Both the position numbers and the translations under genes were made by a program. The notes beneath the pieces are model-generated. The model saw only the letters and a program-made list of their open reading frames with translations. It was not told where the DNA came from and made no database searches. This document shows, one piece after another, positions 1 to 8,536 of a stretch of 64,000 nucleotides of DNA. Numbering within the stretch: the stretch's first letter is position 1; the number at the start of each line of letters is the position of its first letter. This DNA comes from Entrophospora sp. SA101 (taxonomy: Eukaryota; Glomeromycota; Glomeromycetes; Entrophosporales; Entrophosporaceae): contig CAUDNR010000890.1 of the NCBI GenBank assembly GCA_958430865.1, forward strand, positions 91,406 through 155,405. Direction: 5' to 3'.

Positions 1-71
1 AATTATCTGTTGAAACAATTATTGAAAGTAGTAAAACCCAACAAAAATGAATAGAAAAGTAAAAAAAACAC

Positions 72-224
72 ATGAATTTTAAAAATATTTGAACTTGAAT
101 AAGTGGTAAATTTTGGTGAGTAGTTAGTGAAGGTGGTTGGTGAAAGCTTTTGCTGTCGGCTTTTATCCTTTTGGTGATTTATTTTGTAGTAATGCGTTTA
201 ATTAGAGGAGCAAAAAAAGAATAA
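72..224 (+). CDS. Small Trp-rich single-helix membrane protein
   Basis: Read with TGA=Trp this is a 50-residue protein starting at ATG 72. The N-terminal half has six Trp (four are TGA codons) and the C-terminal half is one hydrophobic helix (about residues 25-45) followed by a short basic tail RGAKKE. I recognise no family. It is the first of a run of tightly packed small membrane-protein genes on this strand; the next gene starts 2 nt after its stop. A structural role in a membrane complex built by the whole 72..7147 cluster is inference only. Confidence 0.55.
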
Positions 225-226
225 TC

Positions 227-409
227 ATGAATCCGATAACATTTTTTTTTGAAAATTTGGGATGTCTTTTCGAAGGTCCGAACAGCAAAATGGGTTGAGT
301 AAAAATTGATTCCTGAGGTTGAGTAATGCTGGGGGTAATTGCCTTTATCCTCATTATTTTTCTTATTTGGTTAATAAGATTACTTTTAAGTTTAACTCGT
401 GCCGATTAA
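227..409 (+). CDS. Small membrane protein
   Basis: 60 residues from ATG 227, with three TGA-encoded Trp. Residues 1-32 are mixed and contain one Cys. Residues 34-57 form a strong membrane helix, and the protein ends RAD. The stop overlaps a further ATG (taATG), which opens a 30-codon frame that I do not trust. Packing and composition match the neighbouring small membrane proteins. No family is recognised. Confidence 0.5.
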
Positions 410-521
410 TGAATTTTGTTTCATTTTCCCATAGGAAAATCTGAGATAAGGCTCCATGCCATGAGGTTGGGCATCCTCTAATCTGCCCTTTAAGAAATTA
501 AACAAGAAAAACAAATAGAAT

Positions 522-941
522 ATGAATTTAATAATTTTAATAATAAGCACAATAATAGCATTAGCAGTCGGTTATTTTTTCCTCCGGTGGTGAAGCACCA
601 CCCCCAAAGAGAAAATTGTGGCTGCGGCCAAGAGTAAGGAAAAAAAGAAAGATGACTTTAAAACCTTACTGGATAGTTTGTTAGATGATAAAACTCCTAA
701 AGACATGAAAGAAGAATTAACCAATGAATTAAGTAAATCAGGCGTGAGTGAAGAAAAGCAAGCATTTATCAAGGAAGCTCAAGCTATCCTCCAAGAAGTA
801 AAGACTAAGGAAGCATTGGACCAAAAAGCCTACTCTTACTGAGATTACGGTTATGCGACTGGTGTTTTACTGGTAGTTACTGGATTAGTATTTTGACTAA
901 TTAAATGGATGGTTGGCAGTGCCAAAAGTGGTAATGAATAA
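522..941 (+). CDS. Two-helix membrane protein with charged helical middle
   Basis: 139 residues from ATG 522, in frame through two TGA codons. Residues 1-24 are an N-terminal membrane helix. About residues 36-105 are Lys/Glu-rich and predicted helical. Residues 110-130 form a second hydrophobic segment containing TGA-encoded Trp. This gives a soluble charged domain held between two membrane passes. No family is recognised. It lies between other small membrane proteins and is probably co-transcribed with them. A standard-code caller would report only the middle part and miss both helices. Confidence 0.6.
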
Positions 942-970
942 AAGAGGAAAATATTTATTGAAATAATTGT

Positions 971-1153
971 ATGTTAGACGGAATTAAAAATTGATTTAAT
1001 TGACCCAAAGGCGGGATAAAAAATGTTAGTGAGTTTGGCACTTACTTCTGAGCTAATAAATGGGCTTTGCTGGCCTTGGCGGCCGGAATTTTGTTTGCTT
1101 TGTGAATAATAAAGAAAATAATTGGTTTCTTTTTTGGTAGCAAGAATAGTTAG
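971..1153 (+). CDS. Small Trp-rich membrane protein
   Basis: 60 residues from ATG 971 with four TGA-encoded Trp. Residues 1-31 are polar and Trp/Gly-rich, residues 32-56 form a membrane helix, and the tail is FGSKNS. Size and layout resemble the 72..224 and 227..409 products, so these may be repeated minor subunits of one complex. That is inferred from layout, not from alignable identity. Confidence 0.5.
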
Positions 1154-1216
1154 CAGATTATTTTATTAGAGATTAAATTGTATGAAAGAAAAAATTAAAG
1201 AAATTATAAGAAAAAT

Positions 1217-1827
1217 ATGGTAGCTCCAATATTAGTAGTAGGCATAGTTAAAGCTATTCCGTGAATAGTGGGAGGAATTGCAGCGGTGTATGGCACCAAA
1301 AAAATTACTGAGGCTTTTGGTAGCACGCCTGCGAATGATATTAAACAAGTTCCTGGATTAGAAAAAATACCTCCCAAGCAACTTTATCAAGACAGAAAAG
1401 ATTGAAGAAAAGATCGGATTGAATATCACAAGAAAAGAAACAGAAAAAAACAAGATGAAATTGACAAACTAAACAAAAAAGTTGAACTCGAACAAGAAGA
1501 AAAGACCAAATTAGCTCAACAAAAACAAAACACTGATGACCCTGCTGAGAAAAGTAGAATAGATGCATTAATTGCAACTCATAACAAAAATATTGCTGGT
1601 TTTCAAAGCGAAATTAGTAAATTGAAAAAGGAGATGAAAAAGTTGATAATATTTACCAAGGATTTGATGACAATTTAAGTCAAGAACAATTTGTAGCTGA
1701 GTCTAATTCTATTAATTGAACTAGTTACAAAAACTGAGGGATATTCGCTGTTTGCATTATTTTAGGAATAATGCTAATTGGCTTTGTGAAAAAACTTCTT
1801 AGCGGATTTCTTGCTTCTCTTAAATAA
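1217..1827 (+). CDS. Coiled-coil membrane protein, frameshifted
   Basis: The first frame runs from ATG 1217 to a stop at 1678 (153 aa). It has an N-terminal Gly/Val-rich hydrophobic segment (residues 4-26) and then a long Lys/Glu/Gln-rich coiled coil. A second frame takes over after the A5 run near 1624-1628 and continues to the stop at 1827, adding about 50 residues with a membrane helix near the end. One extra A in that run would join the frames into about 203 residues with a helix at each end, like the 522..941 product. Decay, slippage or a base-calling error cannot be told apart here. Confidence 0.5.
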
Positions 1828-1834
1828 AAAAAAT

Positions 1835-1853
1835 GGGAGTTAACTAATCTCCC
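1835..1853. terminator. Hairpin between convergent genes
   Basis: GGGAG and CTCCC arms surround a 9-nt loop, with an A-run on the left and a TTAAAA tract on the right. It sits between the stop of the plus-strand coiled-coil gene (1827) and the stop of the minus-strand gene (1864), where a bidirectional terminator is expected. Confidence 0.5.
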
Positions 1854-1863
1854 TTAAAAAAAA

Positions 1864-2223
1864 TTAGTCTAATGGATAACAATTTCGAATTCAAAGATGA
1901 TTATTAGTATAGTCCTTAAATCAAAAAGTAAAATGGTAAGTTCGGTCTTGATAAGAGGCTCAATCCCAAATAAATACTTCCCTAATACCGTGTTTTTTCC
2001 AAAATTCCATCTTTCGGCCATTAAGTCTTGAATTTAAGATGTTAAGGATTAATTTGTTAGTGATTCACTCCCGACCCAGTTTTTGTTGATAATGGTCAGT
2101 AATGGTTATTTTGTTGATAGTTTGGTAATTAAAGGTAAATGGGAATAAGCAAGAGTAAGTCCATTGTCATTCTTGGTCAACTTCACTAAACTCCTTACTA
2201 TCTAATTTAAATAGTTCGGGCAT
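1864..2223 (-). CDS. Candidate type II toxin-like partner of HTH protein
   Basis: 119 residues, starting at ATG 2223 and overlapping the upstream HTH gene by 17 nt. Visible conserved pieces are KITITDH, a GRE-IT element, an LIL-IL-LNGR helix and a C-terminal WIRNCYPLD end. The same pieces, in the same order and with the same 17-nt overlap, recur in the gene at 19031..19393. Size, strand order and pairing with an XRE-like HTH gene fit the toxin half of a toxin-antitoxin pair (RelE/DUF4258-sized), but I cannot assign a known family. The function is inferred from arrangement. Several Trp are TGA-encoded. Confidence 0.5.
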
Positions 2224-2551
2224 GTGTTTTGTTGACTTCAACCACGATTTTTATTCGGTCAGGAGCGAATAATTTGCTAGCAGCATTAGTTAGACTATCC
2301 AAACTAAACTTGTTCAGGCGGCAAAAAAGAATATCCTCGGTTTTATTTTTGTTTAATTGAATTCTTTCAGCAACTTGCTCCCGAGTGAGATTATTAGTTA
2401 ATTTATAACCTAAGATTTCTTGGCACAGATTAAATTTAATTTCTTCCACCGGAGTAGGATTAGCAGGCAAGTCCCAAGCACCTTGTCCGATATTTTTCGG
2501 ATTTTCTGCCTCTTGCAGTATTTTTTCTAATTCTTTATTATTTTTTTTCAT
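2207..2551 (-). CDS. XRE-like HTH protein, candidate antitoxin
   Basis: 114 residues from ATG 2551. Residues 40-100 look like the HTH_37/COG5606 type of antitoxin: a helix with LTREQVAERI, a turn, then KFSLDSL and a C-terminal strand IKIVVEV. The usual 'SQ..VS.L' recognition segment is replaced by NKNKTEDILF, so DNA contacts may differ. It is the first gene of a minus-strand pair with 1864..2223. Two homologues (19377..19742 and 31081..31461) stand in the same position ahead of small genes, which argues for a mobile or duplicated module. Confidence 0.65.
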   Translation of the reverse strand: MKKNNKELEKILQEAENPKNIGQGAWDLPANPTPVEEIKFNLCQEILGYKLTNNLTREQVAERIQLNKNKTEDILFCRLNKFSLDSLTNAASKLFAPDRIKIVVEVNKTHARTI

Positions 2552-2583
2552 ATTTTAATATTATTAATTCATTTTAACCATTC

Positions 2584-2736
2584 ATGGCAGTACCCAATTT
2601 CCAAATCACCGAACAAAACTCAAAAACCTTTTTAGATTGAAACATAATCGCGACCAGCAAAGAAGAAGAAAAGAAAATCATTGATGAATCTAAGGAAAGT
2701 AAAGATAAGGGTTGACCCTGAGGAAAAATTAATTAG
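2584..2736 (+). CDS. Small hydrophilic protein
   Basis: 50 residues from ATG 2584, Lys/Glu-rich, ending GWPWGKIN with two TGA-encoded Trp. No domain or helix is recognised. It resumes the plus-strand cluster after the minus-strand pair and ends 6 nt before the next start. It is supported only by spacing and codon pattern. Confidence 0.35.
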
Positions 2737-2742
2737 AAAATT

Positions 2743-3582
2743 ATGGTAGAACAAATGACTAGAATTGCAGAAGATGGAGGATGTAGTGGAGCTTACGCTT
2801 TTTTTACTCTTGGGTGATCACAAAACAACGATTGAGGTAATGTTCTTTATAAAGGCTTTACTTTGGAATATTCATTATTGAATTTTCGTACTGATAGTCA
2901 GATGTGGAGTAGGAAAGAAATAATAATTTCTGATTGAAAGAATAAAATAGAACAAGAATTAAGTAACTACGATGCTGATGAATATAAGGATTATAAAGAG
3001 AAAAAAAAACAAAGAAAAAAAGAGGATGCTGAGGAAGCTAAAAGAAACAAGGCAGAAGGAAAGAGAAATGTTGACCACGAAGACACTCCCTATAATCCAA
3101 AAGAAGGAGAGTATGCAAAATTATATGAAGAACTCCAGACACTAAAAAAAGATAAATCCAAGCCCTTAGAGATAAAAGAAAAAGATATGCAAGCCATCAT
3201 GGAACGGCTTGAGGCAAAAAATAAAGAGGATACCGATAGAATTAATCAAAAAGTAGAATTAAAAAACGAAGAAGTAACCCAATTAGCTAAACAATTAGCA
3301 AATGTTGACAAATCAAATAAAGCAGAAATTAATAAAATAACTCTCCTTTTAAAAAAAGCAAAAGAAGAGGCTGCCGTAATTAACAACGAAAAAAAAGAAA
3401 TTCCCACTCCGAATGTTTTTGCACAACTTTTGAAAGAAGAACAAGATAGATCTTGACAATTTAATTGAAAAAGTAAACGAACTTGGGGATTTGCTTCGTT
3501 ATCTTTAATTGGACTATTTCTAATTTTCACTCTCTTTTTATGAATCTGAAAGAAAATTAATTCCTTACTTTCCAGTAAATAA
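2743..3582 (+). CDS. Tail-anchored coiled-coil protein
   Basis: 279 residues from ATG 2743. Residues 1-60 are mixed, with several TGA-encoded Trp and two Cys (GGCSGAY region has one). Residues 75-235 are a long Lys/Glu-rich coiled coil. Residues 250-272 form a membrane helix, so the protein would be tail-anchored with a large cytoplasmic rod. It lies 6 nt upstream of the next gene in the same run. No known family. Its architecture suggests a scaffold or tether in the cluster that ends with the AAA+ ATPase. Confidence 0.6.
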
Positions 3583-3587
3583 AACTC

Positions 3588-4502
3588 ATGGCTAATGAAG
3601 TATATCAAATAACCGAAAGAGATTTTTTGAATATGGTGCGAAAACCTCATTGTCTTGGCACCGAAAAACGCAATGGTAAAGCTGAGGAAGGACACGAAAA
3701 ATGTAATATTTGCAAAGGTAATTATTTTGTTGGTGGCGAATGTAATTATGGCGGCAGGCACTTAATGGATGCTGATTTAAACAGCATTAATAAAAATTTC
3801 GCCCAGTTTGGTGAACTAGTTAGCAAACAAATCGAAATTAGTCAGAGTAAAAATGAAAAAGAGTTTAATAAAAGGAAAGCAAGAGTAATTGGTAAATTTC
3901 AAGAATTAGAAAGCAAATGTAATGATGATGAAGGCAAAAGTTTATTGCGAGGTAGTTGTATTGGTTTAGATGGCACGGAAACTGCTTTTAATAAAAAAGT
4001 TATTCTGCTACTTCGTGATTTAGCACGACAATTAAGAGAATATATTGAAGCAACTCAAAATTCTACTTGGGAAATGTTGCAAGCCTTTAACAATAAATTA
4101 GATGAATTAGATAAGATGCAAGCAGAGTCTACTCGTTTAGCGAAATCTTGAAAAGAAGAAAAAGACCCTGCAAAAAAACAGCAATTATTCATCCTCATGA
4201 AAGAACAACAGAAGAAAATTGCTACTTTCCGGGTGGAATTAAAAAATGACCCCGCTTACAAATTATTTAGTGAAGAACAAAGCGTTAACTTGATGAATAT
4301 TGTTGGAATGATTGTGCGTGGCGAAAGTGATTTTTTGGTAATTAAAAAAGAGGAAGAAAAAAAAGAAAAGGAGGAAAGTCAAAAATATTTAGGATTTATC
4401 CCCAAAAAATATGGAAAGAAACTTGTGTGAGGAGGAATTATAGCAGTAATTTTATTGGTTATTTTCCTATTTATAAGATGGATAAGTAAGAATTTTAAGT
4501 AA
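3588..4502 (+). CDS. Cys-containing coiled-coil protein with C-terminal membrane helix
   Basis: 304 residues from ATG 3588, joined across TGA codons at about residues 188 and 281. Cys/His residues near 22-58 (PHC, KCNIC, GEC, GGRH) could bind zinc. The middle is helical, and residues 283-300 form a membrane helix before a basic end. The stop is directly followed by the next gene (ATG at 4505). No family is recognised. It has the same soluble-rod-plus-tail-helix design as the product of 2743..3582. Confidence 0.6.
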
Positions 4503-4504
4503 AC

Positions 4505-4963
4505 ATGTTAGCGACAATATTATCTGTTTTAATAACGGCAATTTTAATTATAATTTTTTTGATAGTGGGGATAATGTGAGTTTTGAACAATCACCATCAT
4601 AATCAAAGAACTCTTTTTAATAAAACAAGTGAATTAAATAGCAAAACAGAGGAACAACAAGAAGAAATTGATACTAAATTAAACAATCCTAATAATCCTA
4701 AGGTAATTGAAGAGATTGAGAATATAATAGCGGGAATTAAAAAGGAGATTCGAAGTAGGATTGAATTAATTAAAGAAGGAAAGATTTCTGAATCACCTAC
4801 AATTAGCGAATTAGAAAAGGTTTTAGAATATACTACTTATGACCAGTTTAATAACTTTTATACAAAATATAAAAATGAATTAGATGCAATTGTATATGTT
4901 AAGCAAGGTATGGTTTTTTTCAGATATTTTTTAGGAAGATGAAAAATATTAGTCAACAAATAA
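4505..4963 (+). CDS. N-terminally anchored coiled-coil protein
   Basis: 152 residues from ATG 4505. Residues 2-27 are a strong hydrophobic helix ending in a TGA-encoded Trp. Then comes a His/Asn patch (NNHHHN), followed by a Glu/Lys/Ile-rich helical domain. The start is chosen at 4505 because the frame is open there and gives a proper membrane segment; the later TTG would lose it. It ends 6 nt before the AAA+ ATPase gene. No family is recognised. Confidence 0.6.
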
Positions 4964-4969
4964 ATTATC

Positions 4970-7147
4970 ATGGCAGGTTTTTTCAAAAAGTTAATATTTG
5001 TTTTTTTTACTACTATGGTGATTATTGTGGTAGGTTTAATAGGTTTTAATGTTTACATTAATTACCGAACTTATGGCTTCAAAAGGGAAAAAGAAAATGA
5101 ACGATTAAAAAAACAAGAGGAACGAGATGCAAAAGACCAATTAGACCGAGACATAGCTGAAATGCAAAAAGAAGCTTTGGAAGGTTGAAGTCCCAAAGGA
5201 AAAGGTAAAATTTTACGAGCCGAAGATGTTGAACATTTAGGAATAATAGAACACGGTCAAATTGCTTGCACTAAATGTAATGCTTGCGATAATTGCCGTG
5301 ATGGTGAAGAATGCTTAGAGATGAAACCTTGCCTTATTTTTTCCGATGAAGTTAATGAATATTTACGTAATGTTCTCCAAGCCATGACTAATTTTATAAA
5401 TAAGGAAGATTTGGAGCCTGATGGTTACAGTGATAGTTATTCTCCTTTTTTAAAAAGACATAATGCAGTATTATATGGAGCACCTGGCACTGGTAAAACC
5501 GTAATGATTAACGAAATAATTCACCATTTACAGGAAAAATTTGGGGATCCCCATAATGAAATTAGTGACAAAAAAAAAGAGATAAAAAAACTGGAACAGC
5601 AATTAGACCAATTAAAGGCTAAGGCCAAGATTGTTGGTAATAAAAATCCCAAAGAAGTAACACCAGAAGATAAATTATTAGACAAACAAATAGATGAATT
5701 AAGAAAGCAAATAGATAAAAAAAACCAAGAACTCCAAAAATTGCAAGACACATATAAAGTTCCACCGGTCTTTAAAATTGATGGTGCCAAACTCGAAACG
5801 GCCGGAGAAGCAATGGGGCAACCCCAAATCGAAGATAAACTAATCAAAATTATTGAAATGTGTAAAAAAGAAGCTTTTAATGGCAAAACTTATTCTGATG
5901 AACCTTACATTGTTTTTGTGGAAGAAGCCGACCAAGGAAAAAATGTTTTGACCGCTGGGAAAAATAATTTATTAGAAGGATATAAAAATTTCCTATCTAC
6001 TAGCGAAGATAAATTAGGTTTAAAAGCCAAAGCCCAAGACCCTAATTCAATTATTCTTATTGCTACAAATAACTTTGACCAAATCGACCCCGCGGTCATG
6101 AGAAGAGGAAGATTAGGAGAAAAATTGAACTTCAACTGAAATCCAGGTTTACTAGAAAAATATGGCGACCGCAATGATGCCGAATGAGAAAGGGTTCATT
6201 GGCCCAAAGATGATCCGGGTTGGATTTTTACTGGCAATGTTAACTATTGAGAATTATATTCATTGACTAGTCGATTTGGCTACTCCACCTTTGCTGACAG
6301 ATTTACTTTAAAAAAAGATAATAAATATAGGAACCCAAATTTAATAAACAAGGCTAATGAAATAATTGCTTCTTATAAAGAATTATCGAAAAATAAGGAA
6401 TGGAAAGAAGCCAAAGAAAAGGAATTAGGTAAATTTCCGACTGGGAGAAAAATAATGGTGAAGAAAAAAGATAGCGAAGAAGAAAAAGAAGAAGATGAAA
6501 AAATTTGTAATTGAGTACTCCACTTCTTACATACTTTTCACCGCTATAATGATCCGGGATTGTTAAAAGATTTCAAATCTGCTAACGATATCCGAGCTTT
6601 TGATTTCGGGGAAGCCTTTGCTACTCGGGAGGCTATTTGGGGAATTTATCGGCGACTGGCCGAACAATATAAAGTGATGGAGATAGCGAACGACATTACG
6701 ACAAATATGGGCAAAGAAGTTGCCAATATTAGAGGTTTGTTGTTAGAAACTCAAGATGTAAAAAATCAATTCCGAGATGTTCAGAATAAAATTATGGAAA
6801 TGGAAAATAGTGCTGATAAAATGCGGGAATTTATTAACGACAGTGTAACTAATTTAAATAATAGAATTGGTCTAATTCGTTCACCCGATAGTGACATAAA
6901 TAATTTAAGTAGTCGATTAGCAACCTTAGAAAGTAAAATTAGTAGTTTGGGAAGTGGCAGTAGTTCTAGTTCGGGAGGTGGTGTTCCAATGAGCAAGGTT
7001 AATCAATTGGGTGATAAAGTGTCAACAATTAATTCAGCGATAAGTAATTTGATAGATACTTTAAATAACAAAGGCGATATTGCCTCAGCAATTACAAGGT
7101 TAAAAAACACATTTGAAGAATTACGAACAACTTATAATGCTCTTTAA
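4970..7147 (+). CDS. Membrane-anchored AAA+ ATPase
   Basis: 725 residues from ATG 4970, read through many TGA codons. A membrane helix spans residues 8-28. A Cys cluster (CTKCNACDNC, about 99-114) may bind metal. The AAA+ core has Walker A GAPGTGKT (about 170-177), a coiled-coil insertion (200-265), Walker B IVFVEEAD (about 313-320), sensor LIATNN (about 363-368) and RRGRLGEK with the likely arginine finger (about 377-384). The C-terminal third is a coiled coil with a Gly/Ser linker (about 658-672). No protease HExxH motif is seen, so it is not an FtsH protease. It is the last gene of the plus-strand cluster and probably its energy source. Confidence 0.85.
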
Positions 7148-7205
7148 ATAAAAAATTTAAGGCGTTTGGGGAAGGTTCACAGAAATAATCAATTTTTTGA
7201 TTTTG

Positions 7206-8246
7206 CTATTTTTTTCTTCTTTTAACTATCCAAATAATTAACCAAATAGGTAAGCCAATTATAAGAATTCAGACAAATGTAATTCCGACAATTTGCATTC
7301 CTGATAATTCATTATTTGATTTTATATGATGATAATCAACTCTATTTTTTTCATAACTTTCTAATTCTTTTTTTTCTTTTTCTGAAAAATCATCAAGAAT
7401 TAAATTTTTACAACTGCTTCCTGCTTTTATCATTTCCTTAGCATTTTTCATTCTTTCCTCTTTGATTTGTCCATATACTGCTTGCCTCAGTGGTGGAATG
7501 TTTTTCTTTTTTTCACTATTGTCGTTATTAGAAGAGGGAGAACGTTTATTATTAAAACAACTAGCACAATGAGTCCCTAAACCAATCTCTATTCCACAGT
7601 CTTGGCACTTAGCATCGTATTTTTTATTGTTCGGGTTTTTAATAATTTCATCCGCACAACTATTACAATAATGTCCTTTGCCTCCTACATTATAATATAT
7701 TGAAAAAGTTAAATTACATTTTTCACAAGGGCTTTGATTACTGGTTGAAGTTCTTGGAGTTTTATTAGTTGGCTTTTCATTCTCATTATTATCAGTAGCG
7801 ACTTTTTTGGCACAACTTTTGCAGTATTGTCCCTCGCCACCTACTTCATAATATTTGCCATTATCAGGAATTTGCTGACATTTTTGACATCTCAACAAGT
7901 TTTTCTTTTGATTTTCTAAATCCTCAATATTTTGACATTTTTTATTATACTGACGGCAAGTTTCTTTTTGTGATTCAGTAAGTCAATCATAACTTTCAAA
8001 GTTAGCAGTTATTTTGCATCCTTTATCCATCATTTCTTGGATTAATTTTCAACCTTCTTTTTTTTGCTGGTTAAGGTTGTATTCGTTAAGTTTTTCTTTT
8101 TGTTCTTTTTGTTTTGCTTGATATGCTTCTCGACATTCTGACTTACCACAGCATCTTTCCTGAGTATCTCCATCATATGAAAAAAGGTCAGTATCAACTT
8201 TCTTTTTTTTATCGCAGTGTCGGCATCAATAGCATCCTCATGTCAT
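7206..8246 (-). CDS. Cys-rich zinc-ribbon/LIM-like tail-anchored protein
   Basis: 346 residues from ATG 8246, start context catATGACATGAG. The opening MTWGCYWCRHC and GDTQ element is shared with the 21180..22370 product, so the two are paralogues. At least four CxxC pairs follow, including repeated modules of the form CQKC...GGEGQYCKSC and CEKC...GGKGHYCNSC, which resemble LIM or zinc-ribbon knuckles. A Lys/Glu-rich stretch and one C-terminal membrane helix (about 322-340) ending KRRKK follow. It probably displays zinc-binding modules at the membrane. The partner is unknown. Confidence 0.65.
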
Positions 8247-8364
8247 AACTTTATACAATAATGTTTTTAAGCATTTCTCTAAATCAGCACTTGATGTTTT
8301 TTCATATATGTGTGATAATGTTAGAGGACATGTCAGTGTCATGAACCGACTGTATAAAATAAAC

Positions 8365-8390
8365 TTATACTTAAAAAATTAAGTGTATAA
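8365..8390. promoter_or_regulatory. AT-rich palindrome, candidate operator
   Basis: TTATACTTAA and TTAAGTGTATAA arms are separated by AAAA. The surrounding block (about 8341-8391, starting ATGAAC) is nearly repeated in opposite orientation at about 34637-34686, upstream of the AIG1 GTPase gene. Here it lies about 150 bases upstream of the LRR-HET gene. A shared regulator site is inferred. Confidence 0.45.
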
Positions 8391-8393
8391 AAA

Positions 8394-8436
8394 TCTTCAC
8401 TATGCCAGTTCGCGGATGGACTGGCTAAGATGAAGA
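8394..8436 (+). promoter_or_regulatory. Stem-loop in leader of LRR-HET gene
   Basis: Inner arms GCCAGT (8404-8409) and ACTGGC (8420-8425) are nested in outer arms TCTTCA (8394-8399) and TGAAGA (8431-8436). It is GC-richer than its surroundings and sits 100 bases upstream of ATG 8537. No T-run follows at once, so a leader structure or an attenuator is possible. Confidence 0.4.
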
Positions 8437-8476
8437 GGAATAAAGCATAATTTTAGTAATATATTTACTTAGATAA

Positions 8477-8536
8477 ATTATTAGTAAAAGTATAGAGACA
8501 TACGGAAAAAATAAAGAAAATAAATATTAAAAAAAT
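8477..8536 (+). promoter_or_regulatory. Shared 5' leader with GACATACG motif
   Basis: The stretch around TTAGTAAAAGTATAGAGACA followed by TACGGAAA lies just before ATG 8537. Almost the same stretch precedes the minus-strand LRR gene starting at 30638 (30658-30684), and a looser copy with GGGACATACG precedes the GTPase gene starting at 34557. This indicates co-regulated or recently duplicated 5' ends. Confidence 0.45.

Noticed and set aside
409..501. 30-codon frame overlapping the stop of the 227..409 gene
   Set aside because: It lacks a membrane helix or any recognisable feature and is short enough to occur by chance.
1864..2223. TumE-type (DUF6516) toxin assignment because a COG4190 HTH gene lies near the second copy
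   Set aside because: The visible motifs do not match TumE as I know it; only the arrangement is similar.
3246..3761. 171-codon minus-strand frame
   Set aside because: It runs antisense to the coiled-coil genes at 2743..4502, which have better composition and TGA=Trp continuity; low-complexity coiled coils often give long antisense frames.
4970..7147. FtsH-type membrane protease as in phytoplasma mobile units
   Set aside because: AAA+ core present, but no HExxH zinc-protease motif or protease domain length; the C-terminus is coiled coil.
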